Below, one piece after another: positions 1-10,376 of a DNA stretch of 64,000 nucleotides. Under the pieces are notes generated by a model, which ran no database searches, had not been told where the DNA came from, and saw only the letters and a list, made by a program, of their open reading frames with translations. Each line of letters starts with the position of its first letter. Within the stretch, counting starts at the first letter, position 1. A program made the translations under genes and the position numbers. This DNA comes from Mucilaginibacter sp. GTDB taxonomy: Bacteria > Bacteroidota > Bacteroidia > Sphingobacteriales > Sphingobacteriaceae. The DNA is taken from positions 1-64,000 of the forward strand of contig NZ_JAQBOW010000070.1 in NCBI RefSeq assembly GCF_028287845.1. The letters are read 5' to 3'.

Positions 1-1185
1 CGTTACCGTGCAGATCAGTTACTGGAAGATAAAATAGACCGTTACGATAAAGACGGCAAAACAGATAAAGCCGAAGCATTGCAAATTGCAATGGACGAAG
101 CCTTGAAAAATGAGGACCTTCCCCGCCTTAAAGAATTAATAATTGAGCATGAAATAGCCTGCCCGGTTAGCGGCACCCGCAACTGGACAGATGTGCGCCA
201 GTTTAACCTGATGTTTAGCACCCAAATGGGCGCCGTAGCTGATGATGCCGACGTAGTTTACCTGCGCCCCGAAACCGCGCAGGGTATATTTGTAAACTAT
301 TTAAACGTGCAAAAATCTGGCAGGATGAAAATTCCGTTTGGTATCGCGCAAATTGGCAAGGCTTTCCGTAATGAGGTTATTGCGCGCCAGTTCATCATAC
401 GCATGCGCGAGTTTGAGCAGATGGAGATGCAATTTTTTGTACGCCCCGGCACCGAAATGGAATGGTACAAAAAATGGAAAGAAACCCGCCTGCAATGGCA
501 CCTGGCTTTGGGTACCGATGCTGCCAAATATCGTTATCATGACCATGTTAAGCTGGCACATTATGCCAATGCCGCGGTTGATATTGAGTTTGATTTCCCT
601 TTCGGCTTTAAAGAGGTGGAAGGTATACATAGCCGTACTGATTTTGATTTGAGCCAGCATCAGCAATTCTCGGGCAAAAAAATGCAGTATTTTGACCCGG
701 AGATAGACCCGGCTACCGATAAACCTTATGGCAACTACATCCCTTACGTAATTGAAACCTCTATAGGTTTAGACAGGATGTTTTTGCTTACCATGATGAA
801 CGCTTACGAAGAAGAAGACCTGAGCACCGATGAAAAGCAGGATAGCCGTACTGTATTACACCTGCATCCATGCCTTGCCCCTGTTAAGGCTGCTATATTC
901 CCGTTAACTAAAAAAGACGGGCTGCCCGAGAAAGCGCGCGAGATAATGGATAAATTAAAGCTCGACTTTAACCTGCAATACGAAGAGAAAGATGCCATAG
1001 GCAAACGCTACCGCAGACAGGATGCCATTGGCACACCTTTTTGCATAACGGTTGATCATCAAACGTTAGAAGACAACACCGTAACCATACGCCACCGCGA
1101 TAGCATGCAGCAGGAACGTGTAGCTGCTGACGACCTGGATAAGATAATTGGCGCTTTGGTGAGCTGGAAGAATTTGTTGAGGTAA
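1..1185 (+). CDS. glyS: Glycine--tRNA ligase, C-terminal part (5' end outside window)
   Basis: Frame open from base 1; class II aaRS motifs (FRNEVIARQFIIRMREFEQMEMQFF; GLDRMFLLTMMNAY) and anticodon-binding C-terminus. Confidence 0.95.
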   Translation, partial: RYRADQLLEDKIDRYDKDGKTDKAEALQIAMDEALKNEDLPRLKELIIEHEIACPVSGTRNWTDVRQFNLMFSTQMGAVADDADVVYLRPETAQGIFVNYLNVQKSGRMKIPFGIAQIGKAFRNEVIARQFIIRMREFEQMEMQFFVRPGTEMEWYKKWKETRLQWHLALGTDAAKYRYHDHVKLAHYANAAVDIEFDFPFGFKEVEGIHSRTDFDLSQHQQFSGKKMQYFDPEIDPATDKPYGNYIPYVIETSIGLDRMFLLTMMNAYEEEDLSTDEKQDSRTVLHLHPCLAPVKAAIFPLTKKDGLPEKAREIMDKLKLDFNLQYEEKDAIGKRYRRQDAIGTPFCITVDHQTLEDNTVTIRHRDSMQQERVAADDLDKIIGALVSWKNLLR

Positions 1186-1308
1186 GAACAACTATAAGAA
1201 TTATCGAAGTTTTAAAATGTTGTAAATAAGTTAAAAAATACCTGTAATTTAAGTATAGTCCACGCGTTTGGAACACATTAACTCTCTCTTACTAAACAAA
1301 ATAAATAT

Positions 1309-1341
1309 AAAGCCCGTTTAAACAACCTTTAAACGGGCTTT
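1309..1341. terminator. Hairpin terminator after glyS
   Basis: AAAGCCCGTTTAAA-caacc-TTTAAACGGGCTTT, 14-bp perfect stem. Confidence 0.8.
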
Positions 1342-1407
1342 GTATTTAACATATATTTTTTTTAAATTATGCTTTTAATAATTAATTAACTACTAATTGG
1401 TACGAGA

Positions 1408-3612
1408 TTGAACCCTTTTTGCGTCTTATTATTTTTTTTCAATCTGTTCAGTGTTCCGCCATTTGCCGGACAGCAGAGCGCTGCAACCGATAGTTTGAAA
1501 AAATTGACCTTGCCTGTTTTAAAAAACACTTCAAAAGCACCCGATACACTTACCATAAGCCGTATAAACAAACTTGCCGACGAGTTTTTTAAATCTAACC
1601 CTGATAGCACTTATTATTATGGTAACCTGGAAATTAAGCTATCAGAAAAGATCAATTACCAAATGGGTATTGCTGATGGAACTAATCAGTTGGCTGTAGT
1701 TAATACTTTCCATGGCAATTATGCAACCGCTGCTAAAAATTACAAACTTGCCTTAAACATATATCAAAAAATAAATAACATACGCGGTATAAGTAAATGT
1801 TATATTGGTTTAGGCAGGATACAGAATTATTTAGGAAATTATGATAATGCCATTAACCTGTATAATAAAGCATTAGTTTTAAGCAAAAAAGGTAACGCAG
1901 CCGATCTGTCTGAGTGCTACAACCTGCTTGGTATTACTTATGATAATAAAGGAGATTTTTCTAAAGCGCTGGATTATTATTTCAAATCACTTACTATTGA
2001 TATCAGGCTTAAAAACAATCTTTCGGCAGCAAACAAGTACAGCAATATCGGCACTATTATGCAACAATTAGAGCTTTATCCAAAAGCTTTAGGCTATTAT
2101 AACCACGCGCTTCGCCTTTGCGAACAATTAGATAACCAGCAAGGAATTAGCACTGCCTGCCGAAATATTGGCGAAACATTAATTGCCCAAAAAGATTATA
2201 AATCTGCTATTGGTTATCTTAACAGGGCATCGAAAATTTTTAATAAACTGAATGACTATGAAGGCACAAGCCTGATTTATTATAACCTGGGCCTATATAA
2301 TTATTACACCCACCACACCAATTCGGCTATTCATTACCTAAAGTTTTCTTTAAAAACCGCTAAACAAAACAAAATTAAGTATAACAGGGCCAATACCTAC
2401 GTAGGATTGGCCCAGGTATATAATGCAGAAAAAGATTATCAGCAGGCATATAACTATGCTGTTAAAGGGCAAATTATAGCCACCAGGCTAAAAAGTTTAA
2501 GCGTTATGACCGATGCTGCTTTACAGGCTAGTGAAGCATTGGCTGGGTTAAAACGTTTTAAACAGGCATATCGTCAGCATAAATTATATTCAGTATTAAA
2601 AAGCGATTTGAAACACAATGAAAGTATTCATAAAGTAATGCTATACAATCTGGAGATGGATTTTGCAAATAAGCAAAAAGATATCATTAATAAACAATAT
2701 CAAACCGAAAGTATTTACCAAAAAAAAATAGCCCGCCAAAAAAATCAGGACATTATATATGCTATTATTATTGTTGTTATGGCTACACTGGTGGTGGTGT
2801 ACTATAATGAAAAGCGTAAACAACAAAAAATTAACAGCCTTTTAGCTGAAAAGAATAGAGAAACAATATTGCACCAGGAAAATCTGAGTATACAAACAGC
2901 CAAATTAAACGAACTTAATTTATTAAAAGATAGGCTAATTGGTGTGCTGGCCCATGATTTAAGGGCGCCTATTAGTACCCTACGAGGATTATTTAATTTA
3001 ATGACCGATGATGCCATTACTTCCGAGGAATTTATTGAAATGACCCCAAAGGTATTTAGCACCCTTGAGCATACCTCTGACTTTTTAGATACCTTATTAT
3101 TTTGGATAAACAGCCAGGTTGACCGTTCAGAAAACACCATTAAGAGTTTTTATATTGATGATTTAATTACCCGTGAACTTGTACACATGGAGGATAAATT
3201 AAAGCAAAAAAACATTAGTGTACACGTTAAAATGGCAACTGACGCTATTGCATTAGCTGATCCGAATGCCATAAGGATAGTAATTCATAATTTTTTAACA
3301 AATGCCATTAAGTTTTCAAACCGTAACGGTATTATTGAAGCAACATCATACGTACAGGATGCCGAAATAATGTTCTGCTTAAAAGACAACGGGGTTGGAA
3401 TGAGTGACGAGTTTTTAAATACCCTGTTTAAAAGCCAGGTTAACAGCTCGAAAGGTACCGAAAACGAAAGTGGTACAGGTATGGGCCTCATGTTCTGTAA
3501 GGACCTTATCGAAAAACATAATGGTAAGATTTGGGCAAAAAGCACTTTAGGGGTTGGTACAGAGTTATGTTTTAGTTTACCGGTTGGTGATAACTCAGAG
3601 TTACGATACTAA
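1408..3612 (+). CDS. TPR-repeat sensor histidine kinase
   Basis: N-terminal TPRs, one TM segment, HisKA (LAHDLRAPISTLRGL), HATPase motifs (NAIKFSN, DNGVGM, GTGMGL). Confidence 0.9.
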   Translation: MNPFCVLLFFFNLFSVPPFAGQQSAATDSLKKLTLPVLKNTSKAPDTLTISRINKLADEFFKSNPDSTYYYGNLEIKLSEKINYQMGIADGTNQLAVVNTFHGNYATAAKNYKLALNIYQKINNIRGISKCYIGLGRIQNYLGNYDNAINLYNKALVLSKKGNAADLSECYNLLGITYDNKGDFSKALDYYFKSLTIDIRLKNNLSAANKYSNIGTIMQQLELYPKALGYYNHALRLCEQLDNQQGISTACRNIGETLIAQKDYKSAIGYLNRASKIFNKLNDYEGTSLIYYNLGLYNYYTHHTNSAIHYLKFSLKTAKQNKIKYNRANTYVGLAQVYNAEKDYQQAYNYAVKGQIIATRLKSLSVMTDAALQASEALAGLKRFKQAYRQHKLYSVLKSDLKHNESIHKVMLYNLEMDFANKQKDIINKQYQTESIYQKKIARQKNQDIIYAIIIVVMATLVVVYYNEKRKQQKINSLLAEKNRETILHQENLSIQTAKLNELNLLKDRLIGVLAHDLRAPISTLRGLFNLMTDDAITSEEFIEMTPKVFSTLEHTSDFLDTLLFWINSQVDRSENTIKSFYIDDLITRELVHMEDKLKQKNISVHVKMATDAIALADPNAIRIVIHNFLTNAIKFSNRNGIIEATSYVQDAEIMFCLKDNGVGMSDEFLNTLFKSQVNSSKGTENESGTGMGLMFCKDLIEKHNGKIWAKSTLGVGTELCFSLPVGDNSELRY

Positions 3613-3613
3613 C

Positions 3614-3883
3614 CAGGCTAATAATATTAGCGTAACTATCAAATCGTCCAAAATTGACCAGGAGCTAATGGATTGGATACTTTCGACTGATAAAGAGGCT
3701 AAATCCGGCCAAATAATTATAACAGATGGTGAGTCTGGTAAAACATCAAAAACAATTACGTTTACCGATTTAAAAGCATCATCCTATACAGAAAACATGT
3801 ATAATAATGGGGCATTTAATATCAACATTCAACCTACTACAAGTTTTAGTATGCATTTTAAAACAGTGAATATTAAGTTTTAA
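3614..3883 (+). pseudogene. 5'-truncated TssD/Hcp-like type VI secretion tube protein fragment
   Basis: NISVTIKSSKIDQELMDWIL...KSGQIIITDGESGKTSKTITFTDLKASSYTE resembles the central and C-terminal part of Bacteroidota TssD; no own start apart from one inside the upstream kinase ORF. Confidence 0.5.
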
Positions 3884-3974
3884 TATTACTGTTTTAGATA
3901 TTGATCGAGCTTTCTGAACCCCTCACTACAGCAAGCACCATGTTGCTAATTTTCAACATACGTTGGCTAACAAA

Positions 3975-4889
3975 CTATTTTTGAACACTTGCCAGCCTGG
4001 ACATCATGGGAGAAGACCCGGTATATTTTTTAAAGAAGTTGGCAAAGTAAGCCGGTTCTTCAAAACCAAGGCCGTTGGCTATCTGTGCAATACTCCAATC
4101 GGTATGCTTTAATAAAGCATAGGCCTCTTTTAAAACACGTTCGGAGATATGCTGGGTAGTGGTTTTTCCAGTGACCTCTCTCACCGATCGGTTTAAGTGG
4201 TTGGTATGCACCGCAAGGCTTTCGGCATAATTAATGGCTGTTTTCAGTTTAAGAAATTGCCCCGGCGAATCAATGGGGAACTGCCTTTCCAACAGCTCTA
4301 AAAATAAGGTGGTTATTCTTGCCGCGGCACTCGCATTGGTTTCATAGGTGGTTACCGGCGCTATCTTTAACGCCTCGTGCATCAGGATGCGCAGATAGTT
4401 ACGCAACAGGTCGTATTTATAGACGTAATCTGAATCCATTTCTTGCATCATTTTGCAAAGTGTTGCAGACAGAGATGCTAACTGTACTTCATTTAAAAAC
4501 ACGATGTGGCTGCCGCCCACCTGAAACAGCGGAAAATTTTGCAGGGCGCTTTTATGCTCGTATGATTCAATAAAGGCTTGCGTAAATAAACAGAGCCAGC
4601 CTTCTTGCGCACCGGGCCCTGGTTCCCAGGCCGAAGGTACCGAAGGACTGGAAAACACCAATGCAGGCCGGTCTATAGTAACCCATTTATCCGCGTAATG
4701 TATTTTTCCATTGCCGATAACCAGCGCTATTTTATAAAAATCGCGCCGGCTGAAAGGCGATATGTTATCACAGGCCCGGCGCAAAAATACGTTGAAGTGA
4801 CCCTGACCTGCATTGTTTTCGGCAAATACCTTTTGATTCTCAACAGGATGGCGCAGGTAAAATTCTTCGAGTGTTTCCGTGGTTAACAT
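3975..4889 (-). CDS. AraC family transcriptional regulator
   Basis: C-terminal AraC HTH (WSIAQIANGLGFEEPAYFANFFKKYTGSSPMMSR). Confidence 0.9.
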   Translation of the reverse strand: MLTTETLEEFYLRHPVENQKVFAENNAGQGHFNVFLRRACDNISPFSRRDFYKIALVIGNGKIHYADKWVTIDRPALVFSSPSVPSAWEPGPGAQEGWLCLFTQAFIESYEHKSALQNFPLFQVGGSHIVFLNEVQLASLSATLCKMMQEMDSDYVYKYDLLRNYLRILMHEALKIAPVTTYETNASAAARITTLFLELLERQFPIDSPGQFLKLKTAINYAESLAVHTNHLNRSVREVTGKTTTQHISERVLKEAYALLKHTDWSIAQIANGLGFEEPAYFANFFKKYTGSSPMMSRLASVQK

Positions 4890-4962
4890 GGAACAAATAT
4901 AAGTAATTGTTTGATTATTATAACCAAATATGACTATTTAATGATTAAAAAATATATAATGT

Positions 4963-4999
4963 TTGAAAATTATAAATATCTGCTTGAAAACTATAAATA
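4963..4999. promoter_or_regulatory. Direct-repeat pair, candidate AraC-type operator
   Basis: TTGAAAATTATAAATA (4963-4978) and TTGAAAACTATAAATA (4984-4999), 15/16 identical, 21-bp period, in the AraC/MFS divergent region. Confidence 0.6.
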
Positions 5000-5018
5000 A
5001 AAAACAAATAGTCGCCAC

Positions 5019-5026
5019 TACTTTTG
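5019..5026 (+). promoter_or_regulatory. Bacteroidota -7 element upstream of the MFS gene
   Basis: TACTTTTG matches TAnnTTTG. Confidence 0.55.
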
Positions 5027-5030
5027 CATC

Positions 5031-6590
5031 ATGGAAACCGGGTTTAGAAAATGGATAATTGTGGTAACTATCATTACCTCTACAATTATTGAGCTGATTG
5101 ATACTACCATAGTAAATGTATCTATTAATACCATGAGCGGTAATTTAGGCGCTTCATTAGAAGATACCGCCTGGGTCATTACTTCTTATGCAATAGCCAA
5201 TGTAATAATTATCCCCATGACCAGCTTTTTAGCAGAAAAGATTGGCCGGAAGCAATATTATATAGGTTCTATTATTTTATTTACGCTGGCCTCCGCCATG
5301 TGCGGGTTTTCTCATAGTTTAGGCGAACTTATAGCGTTTCGTTTCTTACAGGGTATTGGTGGCGGTGCTTTATTATCTACATCACAATCCATTCTGTTTG
5401 AAACTTTCCCGGTTAAAGAACGCGGAACAGCAAGCGGGATATTTAGCCTGGGTATTATTATTGGTCCATCTATAGGACCCGTGTTGGGAGGATATATTGT
5501 GGATAATTTATCATGGCAATGGATTTTTTATGTAAATATCCCTATAGGATTAATAGCAGCAATATTATCTTATATCTATATCAGGCCCACTAAAAGATCC
5601 ACTGACGGGCGAAGTATAGACTGGTTAGGCATTTTCCTGCTAACAATTGGCATTGGTTCATTGCAGATTGTTTTGGAAAGGGGCGAAACCGATGATTGGT
5701 TCTCTGCAACCTATATACTTGTTTTAAGCATCATCGCCGCTGTTGCCCTGGCCATATTAGTATGGTGGGAACTTCGAATTAAATTTCCGGTTATCAATCT
5801 AAGAGTTTTAAAAAGTACTACCTTGTCAATTTCGGCCATTATGACTTTTGTGCTTGGATTCGGGCTTTTCAGCGCAGTCTTTGTTTTTCCACTGTATGCC
5901 CAGCGTATTATTGGTTATTCTGCATTTCAAACCGGTACAATGCTTTTACCGGGCACATTAATGGCTGCAATGATCTCTCCGTTCCTTGGAAAGTTGTTAC
6001 AAAATGGCCTCCGTCCGCAATACCTTATCATTACAGGATTTGGCATGTCAGCCATTTTCGGATTCCTGATGTCTGGCTCAAACCTTGAGTCGGGTGCTGC
6101 CAGCTTTTTCATTCCATTGTTATTCAGGGGTATTGGCGCCGCGCTACTTATTGTTCCGCTTACTGCATTAGCAGTATCAGAGCTTAAGCCGGCAGATATT
6201 CCGCAGGGAGCGGCCCTAAATAACATGATGCGACAAATGGGCGGTTCGTTTGGAATAGCCATGATAAACACCTATATCGCGCATAGGGCCGCAGCCAACA
6301 GGACGGCTTTAATCTCCCATGTTACTTCGACCGACCCGGCTACTCACGAAAGGATGCAAATGGGAATAAAGAATTTCATGGCACATGGCGCCAACTATAT
6401 GCGGGCCGTACAGCAAGCAATTGGGGCTTTGGAGGCGGCCGTGGCTAAACAAACATTTTTGTTGAGTTATATGGATGCCTTTCTATTACTGGCTATCATG
6501 AATGCTGCTTGCATACCTTTGGTTATTAGCACTATAAAAAAGAAATCTGCTCAAAAACCAAACGTTAAAATGACTATACCAGACCATTAA
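5031..6590 (+). CDS. DHA2/EmrB-QacA family MFS drug efflux transporter
   Basis: About 14 TM segments; motifs LIDTTIVNVSI, RFLQGIGGGALL, GPSIGPVLGGYI. Confidence 0.92.
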   Translation: METGFRKWIIVVTIITSTIIELIDTTIVNVSINTMSGNLGASLEDTAWVITSYAIANVIIIPMTSFLAEKIGRKQYYIGSIILFTLASAMCGFSHSLGELIAFRFLQGIGGGALLSTSQSILFETFPVKERGTASGIFSLGIIIGPSIGPVLGGYIVDNLSWQWIFYVNIPIGLIAAILSYIYIRPTKRSTDGRSIDWLGIFLLTIGIGSLQIVLERGETDDWFSATYILVLSIIAAVALAILVWWELRIKFPVINLRVLKSTTLSISAIMTFVLGFGLFSAVFVFPLYAQRIIGYSAFQTGTMLLPGTLMAAMISPFLGKLLQNGLRPQYLIITGFGMSAIFGFLMSGSNLESGAASFFIPLLFRGIGAALLIVPLTALAVSELKPADIPQGAALNNMMRQMGGSFGIAMINTYIAHRAAANRTALISHVTSTDPATHERMQMGIKNFMAHGANYMRAVQQAIGALEAAVAKQTFLLSYMDAFLLLAIMNAACIPLVISTIKKKSAQKPNVKMTIPDH

Positions 6591-6703
6591 TCATCCAGGA
6601 TCTGCGATCCGGGGGTGCGGTGGCAATTAATCTAAAAGCCGATGCAGGGTAGGTCAGGTGGGATCAGGTAGATCAGGTGGCGCTGCTACACCGCTCACTC
6701 AAC

Positions 6704-6735
6704 AACAATGCCATGAGTTGCCCCATGGCATTGTT
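6704..6735. terminator. Bidirectional hairpin between convergent genes
   Basis: AACAATGCCATG/CATGGCATTGTT 12-bp perfect stem. Confidence 0.7.
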
Positions 6736-6742
6736 ATACTAA

Positions 6743-7162
6743 CTATTGGTAGCTTACGCCCAAAGTAATAGGCACGCTCAATGCTTTTGAAATAATGCAA
6801 TTGGCTTTGGCACCTTCTGCAATGTCCTTAAATTGTTCTTCGGTCACGCCATCAATAGCCGATCCTTTTAACTCTAAATGGATGCCGGTAATTATCAGCG
6901 CCTGCATATCAAGGTCAAGGATAGCGTCGGTGCTTAAATCGCCAGGCGTAAAACCAGCCTTAGATAAAGCAGCACCAACAGCCATAGTAAAGCAACCCGC
7001 GTGCGCGGCAGCTATTAACTCTTCGGGGTTGGTTCCCACACCATCCGCAAAGCGGGTCTTAAATGAATATTGGGTATTATTAAGCGTAGTGCTTTGGGTA
7101 GATATTTCTCCCTTACCTTCGGTTAAAGTGCCGGCCCAATGGGCATGTGCGGTGCGTTTCAT
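6743..7162 (-). CDS. OsmC family peroxiredoxin
   Basis: HAHWAGTLTEGKGEIST...NPEELIAAAHAGCFTMA...KANCIISKAL. Confidence 0.9.
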   Translation of the reverse strand: MKRTAHAHWAGTLTEGKGEISTQSTTLNNTQYSFKTRFADGVGTNPEELIAAAHAGCFTMAVGAALSKAGFTPGDLSTDAILDLDMQALIITGIHLELKGSAIDGVTEEQFKDIAEGAKANCIISKALSVPITLGVSYQ

Positions 7163-7247
7163 ATAGTTTATTGTTTTAATTGTTGTGTGTAAATATATAA
7201 AATTGCTAATCCTAATCTCTAATCTTTAATCACCAATCTCTAAACTC

Positions 7248-8315
7248 TTAATGCCATTTGGCACGTTCATATTGTACCGGCCATTTAATATCTTCAAAAC
7301 CCAGTTCATGCGCCGCGCGTAACGGGAAATATGGATCGCGTAATAACTCGCGGGCTATAATTATCATATCAGCCTGACCTGTTTGTATAATATCCTCGGC
7401 TTGTTTAGATTCTGTTATTAAGCCTACCGCGCCGGTAAGTATACCGGTTTTGCGTATCGCTTCGGCAAACTCTACCTGGTAACCGGGCTTTAACGGAATT
7501 GGCACCAACACGTTTCCGCCCGATGAACAATCTACCAGATCAATCCCCTTATCCTTCAATATTTTAGCAAGCGCGACAGAATCTTCGCCGGTCCAGCCGC
7601 CCTCTGTCCAATCGGTTGATGATATGCGCACAAACAGCGGGTTGGTTGCCGGCCAAACTTCTTGTACAGTTTCAACAACTTCCAGCAACAGCCTAATACG
7701 GTTCTCGAATGATCCGCCATACTCATCCGTACGTTTATTACTTAACGGCGAGTAAAATTCATGCAGTAAATAACCATGCGCGGCATGTATTTCAATCACT
7801 TTAAAACCGGCCTGTATGGCTCTTAAGGTAGCGGCTTTAAAGTCGGCTTTAACCTTTTCTATGCCGGCTTTATCAAGTTCAATGGGCGCCTCATCTATTT
7901 CGTTGAAAGGCACAGCGCTTGGTGCTACTGCCCTCCAGCCATTAGGTTGATCTGATGGGATTTGCGCCCCACCGTCCCATGGCCTTTGATGACTTGCTTT
8001 GCGACCCGCATGGGCCAGTTGTGTGCCGGCTATTGCGCCATGTTCATGTATAAAATCGGTTATTTCTTTTAGTTTAGGTATATGCTCGTCTTTATAAATA
8101 CCCAAATCGGCATAAGTTATACGCCCCTCTGCCGATACAGCATTTGCCTCTGTAATAACTAACGCGGCACCACCAATGGCCCTGCTACCTAAATGCACCA
8201 GGTGCCAGTTGTTTGCAAAACCATCCACGCTCGAGTATTCGCACATTGGCGAAACGGTTATGCGGTTTTTAAATTCAATATCTTTTATTTTTAATGGGGA
8301 GAATAGATGTGGCAT
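7248..8315 (-). CDS. NADH:flavin oxidoreductase, Old Yellow Enzyme (YqjM-like)
   Basis: LFSPLKIKDIEFKNRITVSPMCEYSS; HAAHGYLLHEFYSPLSNKRTDEYGGSFENR. Confidence 0.92.
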   Translation of the reverse strand: MPHLFSPLKIKDIEFKNRITVSPMCEYSSVDGFANNWHLVHLGSRAIGGAALVITEANAVSAEGRITYADLGIYKDEHIPKLKEITDFIHEHGAIAGTQLAHAGRKASHQRPWDGGAQIPSDQPNGWRAVAPSAVPFNEIDEAPIELDKAGIEKVKADFKAATLRAIQAGFKVIEIHAAHGYLLHEFYSPLSNKRTDEYGGSFENRIRLLLEVVETVQEVWPATNPLFVRISSTDWTEGGWTGEDSVALAKILKDKGIDLVDCSSGGNVLVPIPLKPGYQVEFAEAIRKTGILTGAVGLITESKQAEDIIQTGQADMIIIARELLRDPYFPLRAAHELGFEDIKWPVQYERAKWH

Positions 8316-8402
8316 GTTGTTTTTTATGCAAATATGGATAGTAACAACTTTAGTAGTCTCACTGTTTTGTAAAATACCACAGGCAGGTTAGCTAATGAAA
8401 AT

Positions 8403-8768
8403 CTACTCTGCTTTTTCTTCGCGCTTTACCAGTAAAACCTCATCGCCCTCTAATGGCAGGTAGCCATATTCGTAGCAAAAATGATAGGTTTTTCCGTTTT
8501 GTGTGTCGTATTTATTGGTGAGGTATTTAAAGTTAAAACCTTTAACAACCATTTTTGCAGTGGTGGTTTTTGTTTTCCCGGTTGGATTGAGCTCCTCTAA
8601 TATCCGGCGGTTGCGCTTTAGGATATTATTGATATTGCGCACCATATTATAACTTTCGCTATTCAGCTGGTTGTTGTAATTATTGCGGCAAAGGTCGTTG
8701 CAAAACTTTTTATCGGCACGGCCATGTATCACGGTGCCGCAATCAAGGCATGTTTTTTCGGTATCCAT
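8403..8768 (-). CDS. Small zinc-ribbon-like protein
   Basis: CLDCGTVIHGRADKKFCNDLCRNNYNN, four Cys ribbon; start set at MDTEKTCL. Confidence 0.7.
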   Translation of the reverse strand: MDTEKTCLDCGTVIHGRADKKFCNDLCRNNYNNQLNSESYNMVRNINNILKRNRRILEELNPTGKTKTTTAKMVVKGFNFKYLTNKYDTQNGKTYHFCYEYGYLPLEGDEVLLVKREEKAE

Positions 8769-8917
8769 AAGGCTAAGGTAGTCAATATTATACCCGCTTG
8801 CAAACGTTTGCAAATGTATATTGTCGACTATAAACGCTTAATAACCGACTAATATTTGGAGCCATCTGCACATTTGTACTGTCAATTAAACACGTAGAAA
8901 CAATAAAACTTAAAAAC

Positions 8918-9256
8918 ATGAACTCATTAAAAAACAGCGTACGCCTGGTAGGTAACTTAGGCATGGATCCGGAAGTAAAAACATTTGACACGAACAAGAA
9001 ACTTGCAAAGCTATCATTAGCTACAAGCGAAAGCTACAAAAACGATAAAGGCGAAAAAATAACCGACACCCAATGGCACAACTTAGTGATATGGGGCGCG
9101 CAGGCCAAAATAGCCGAAGACATACTTAAAAAAGGTGATGAAATTGTTATTGAGGGCCGGATAAATAACCGGAGCTATATAGATAAAGATGGCAACAAAA
9201 AGTACACATCAGAAATTGTGGTGAATGAATTTTTAAAAGTAAGCAGCAGGAATTAA
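8918..9256 (+). CDS. ssb: Short single-stranded DNA-binding protein
   Basis: OB-fold SSB motif (NSVRLVGNLGMDPEVK...WHNLVIWGAQAKIAEDILKKGDEIVIEGRI). Confidence 0.88.
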   Translation: MNSLKNSVRLVGNLGMDPEVKTFDTNKKLAKLSLATSESYKNDKGEKITDTQWHNLVIWGAQAKIAEDILKKGDEIVIEGRINNRSYIDKDGNKKYTSEIVVNEFLKVSSRN

Positions 9257-9301
9257 CAACCTATTTGATATAAATCCTAAACCTTTATCATTATATTTGT
9301 T

Positions 9302-9577
9302 ATGTACTTAGAAGCAAAAGAAACCGCCCGGCTATACACCTTGTTATCTGACAAGTTAGGTAACGATACCACCGAGGCCATGTTTAAATACATTGATAAC
9401 AAAACAGAACGATCTGTGGAAAATGCTATCCAGACATTAGCTACTAAAGATGATATCGCAAATGTCCGTAAGGAAATTGGCGAATCAAAAGTTGACATCA
9501 TTAAATGGATGTTTATTTTTTGGATCGGCCAGGTTGGTGCTACATTAGCTATAATTTTGCTATACCTGAAGAAATAA
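9302..9577 (+). CDS. Coiled-coil membrane-anchored protein (DUF1640-like)
   Basis: Coiled coil followed by one C-terminal TM helix. Confidence 0.6.
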   Translation: MYLEAKETARLYTLLSDKLGNDTTEAMFKYIDNKTERSVENAIQTLATKDDIANVRKEIGESKVDIIKWMFIFWIGQVGATLAIILLYLKK

Positions 9578-9630
9578 CTTAATCCATTGCTGTATTTCTG
9601 AATAGCCTATACTTAGATATTTTCAACCTA

Positions 9631-9660
9631 ACGCATCAACACCATTGATGCGTTTTTTTT
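9631..9660. terminator. Intrinsic terminator
   Basis: ACGCATCA...TGATGCGT followed by T8. Confidence 0.85.
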
Positions 9661-10363
9661 ATGGTGTACTTACCGCCACAGGCAATATCTTCCCATTAAA
9701 AAACTTATGGCCGGTTAAGGCAAAATCGGCAATATACTTACCCATTTCGAACGCCATTACCGGCGATTGATAACCCGGGAAAGCCTTCTCCAGCATTTCG
9801 GTTTGTGCCGAGCCTAATGCCAGGCAGTTAACCTTTATGCCAAGTTCGGCAAACTCCTGCGCCAGGCATTCTGTAAGCGTATGTAACGCGGCTTTACTTG
9901 CAGAGTAGGCTGATAGCCCCACAAACTTTGCGCTCCCCTGGTAGCCGCCCATACTGCCAATATTTACTATGTGCGAACCTGCGGGCATAAATTTATGCAA
10001 GCTTTGAATTATGCGCACATGCCCTATAAAATTACTTTGCAGCATTTCAACAAAGTCCGTTTCTTTTAAATCTATAAATGGCTTGTTTATTAAAACACCT
10101 GCATTGTTTATTAGTACGTCTATATTTCCGTCTAAATTACTGGCAATAAACTGTTCCAGATCCACATAATCATCATGTACAATATCAAAAGCGATGGGGT
10201 ATAATATACAATCGGGATTTAAGCCCGCGCATATTTCGGCCAGGCGCTCCAGTTTATCCTGCGACCGCGCCAGGGCAATAATTTTATGCTGACCTGATAA
10301 TATCAGTTCAATAACGGCTTCAAAACCTACCCCGCTGCTGGCACCTGTTATAATGATATTCAT
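9659..10363 (-). CDS. Short-chain dehydrogenase/reductase
   Basis: TGASSGVGFEAV, NNAGV, YSASKAAL. Confidence 0.9.
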   Translation of the reverse strand: MNIIITGASSGVGFEAVIELILSGQHKIIALARSQDKLERLAEICAGLNPDCILYPIAFDIVHDDYVDLEQFIASNLDGNIDVLINNAGVLINKPFIDLKETDFVEMLQSNFIGHVRIIQSLHKFMPAGSHIVNIGSMGGYQGSAKFVGLSAYSASKAALHTLTECLAQEFAELGIKVNCLALGSAQTEMLEKAFPGYQSPVMAFEMGKYIADFALTGHKFFNGKILPVAVSTP

Positions 10364-10376
10364 TAGCTAATAAATA

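Noticed and set aside
297-1276. Several antisense ORFs overlapping glyS
   Set aside because: Frame shadows of a strongly supported gene, no family signature.
6650-6681. Short tandem ggtcaggtgggatcaggtagatcaggtgg
   Set aside because: About three imperfect 9-10-bp units only; no partner arm, weak evidence.
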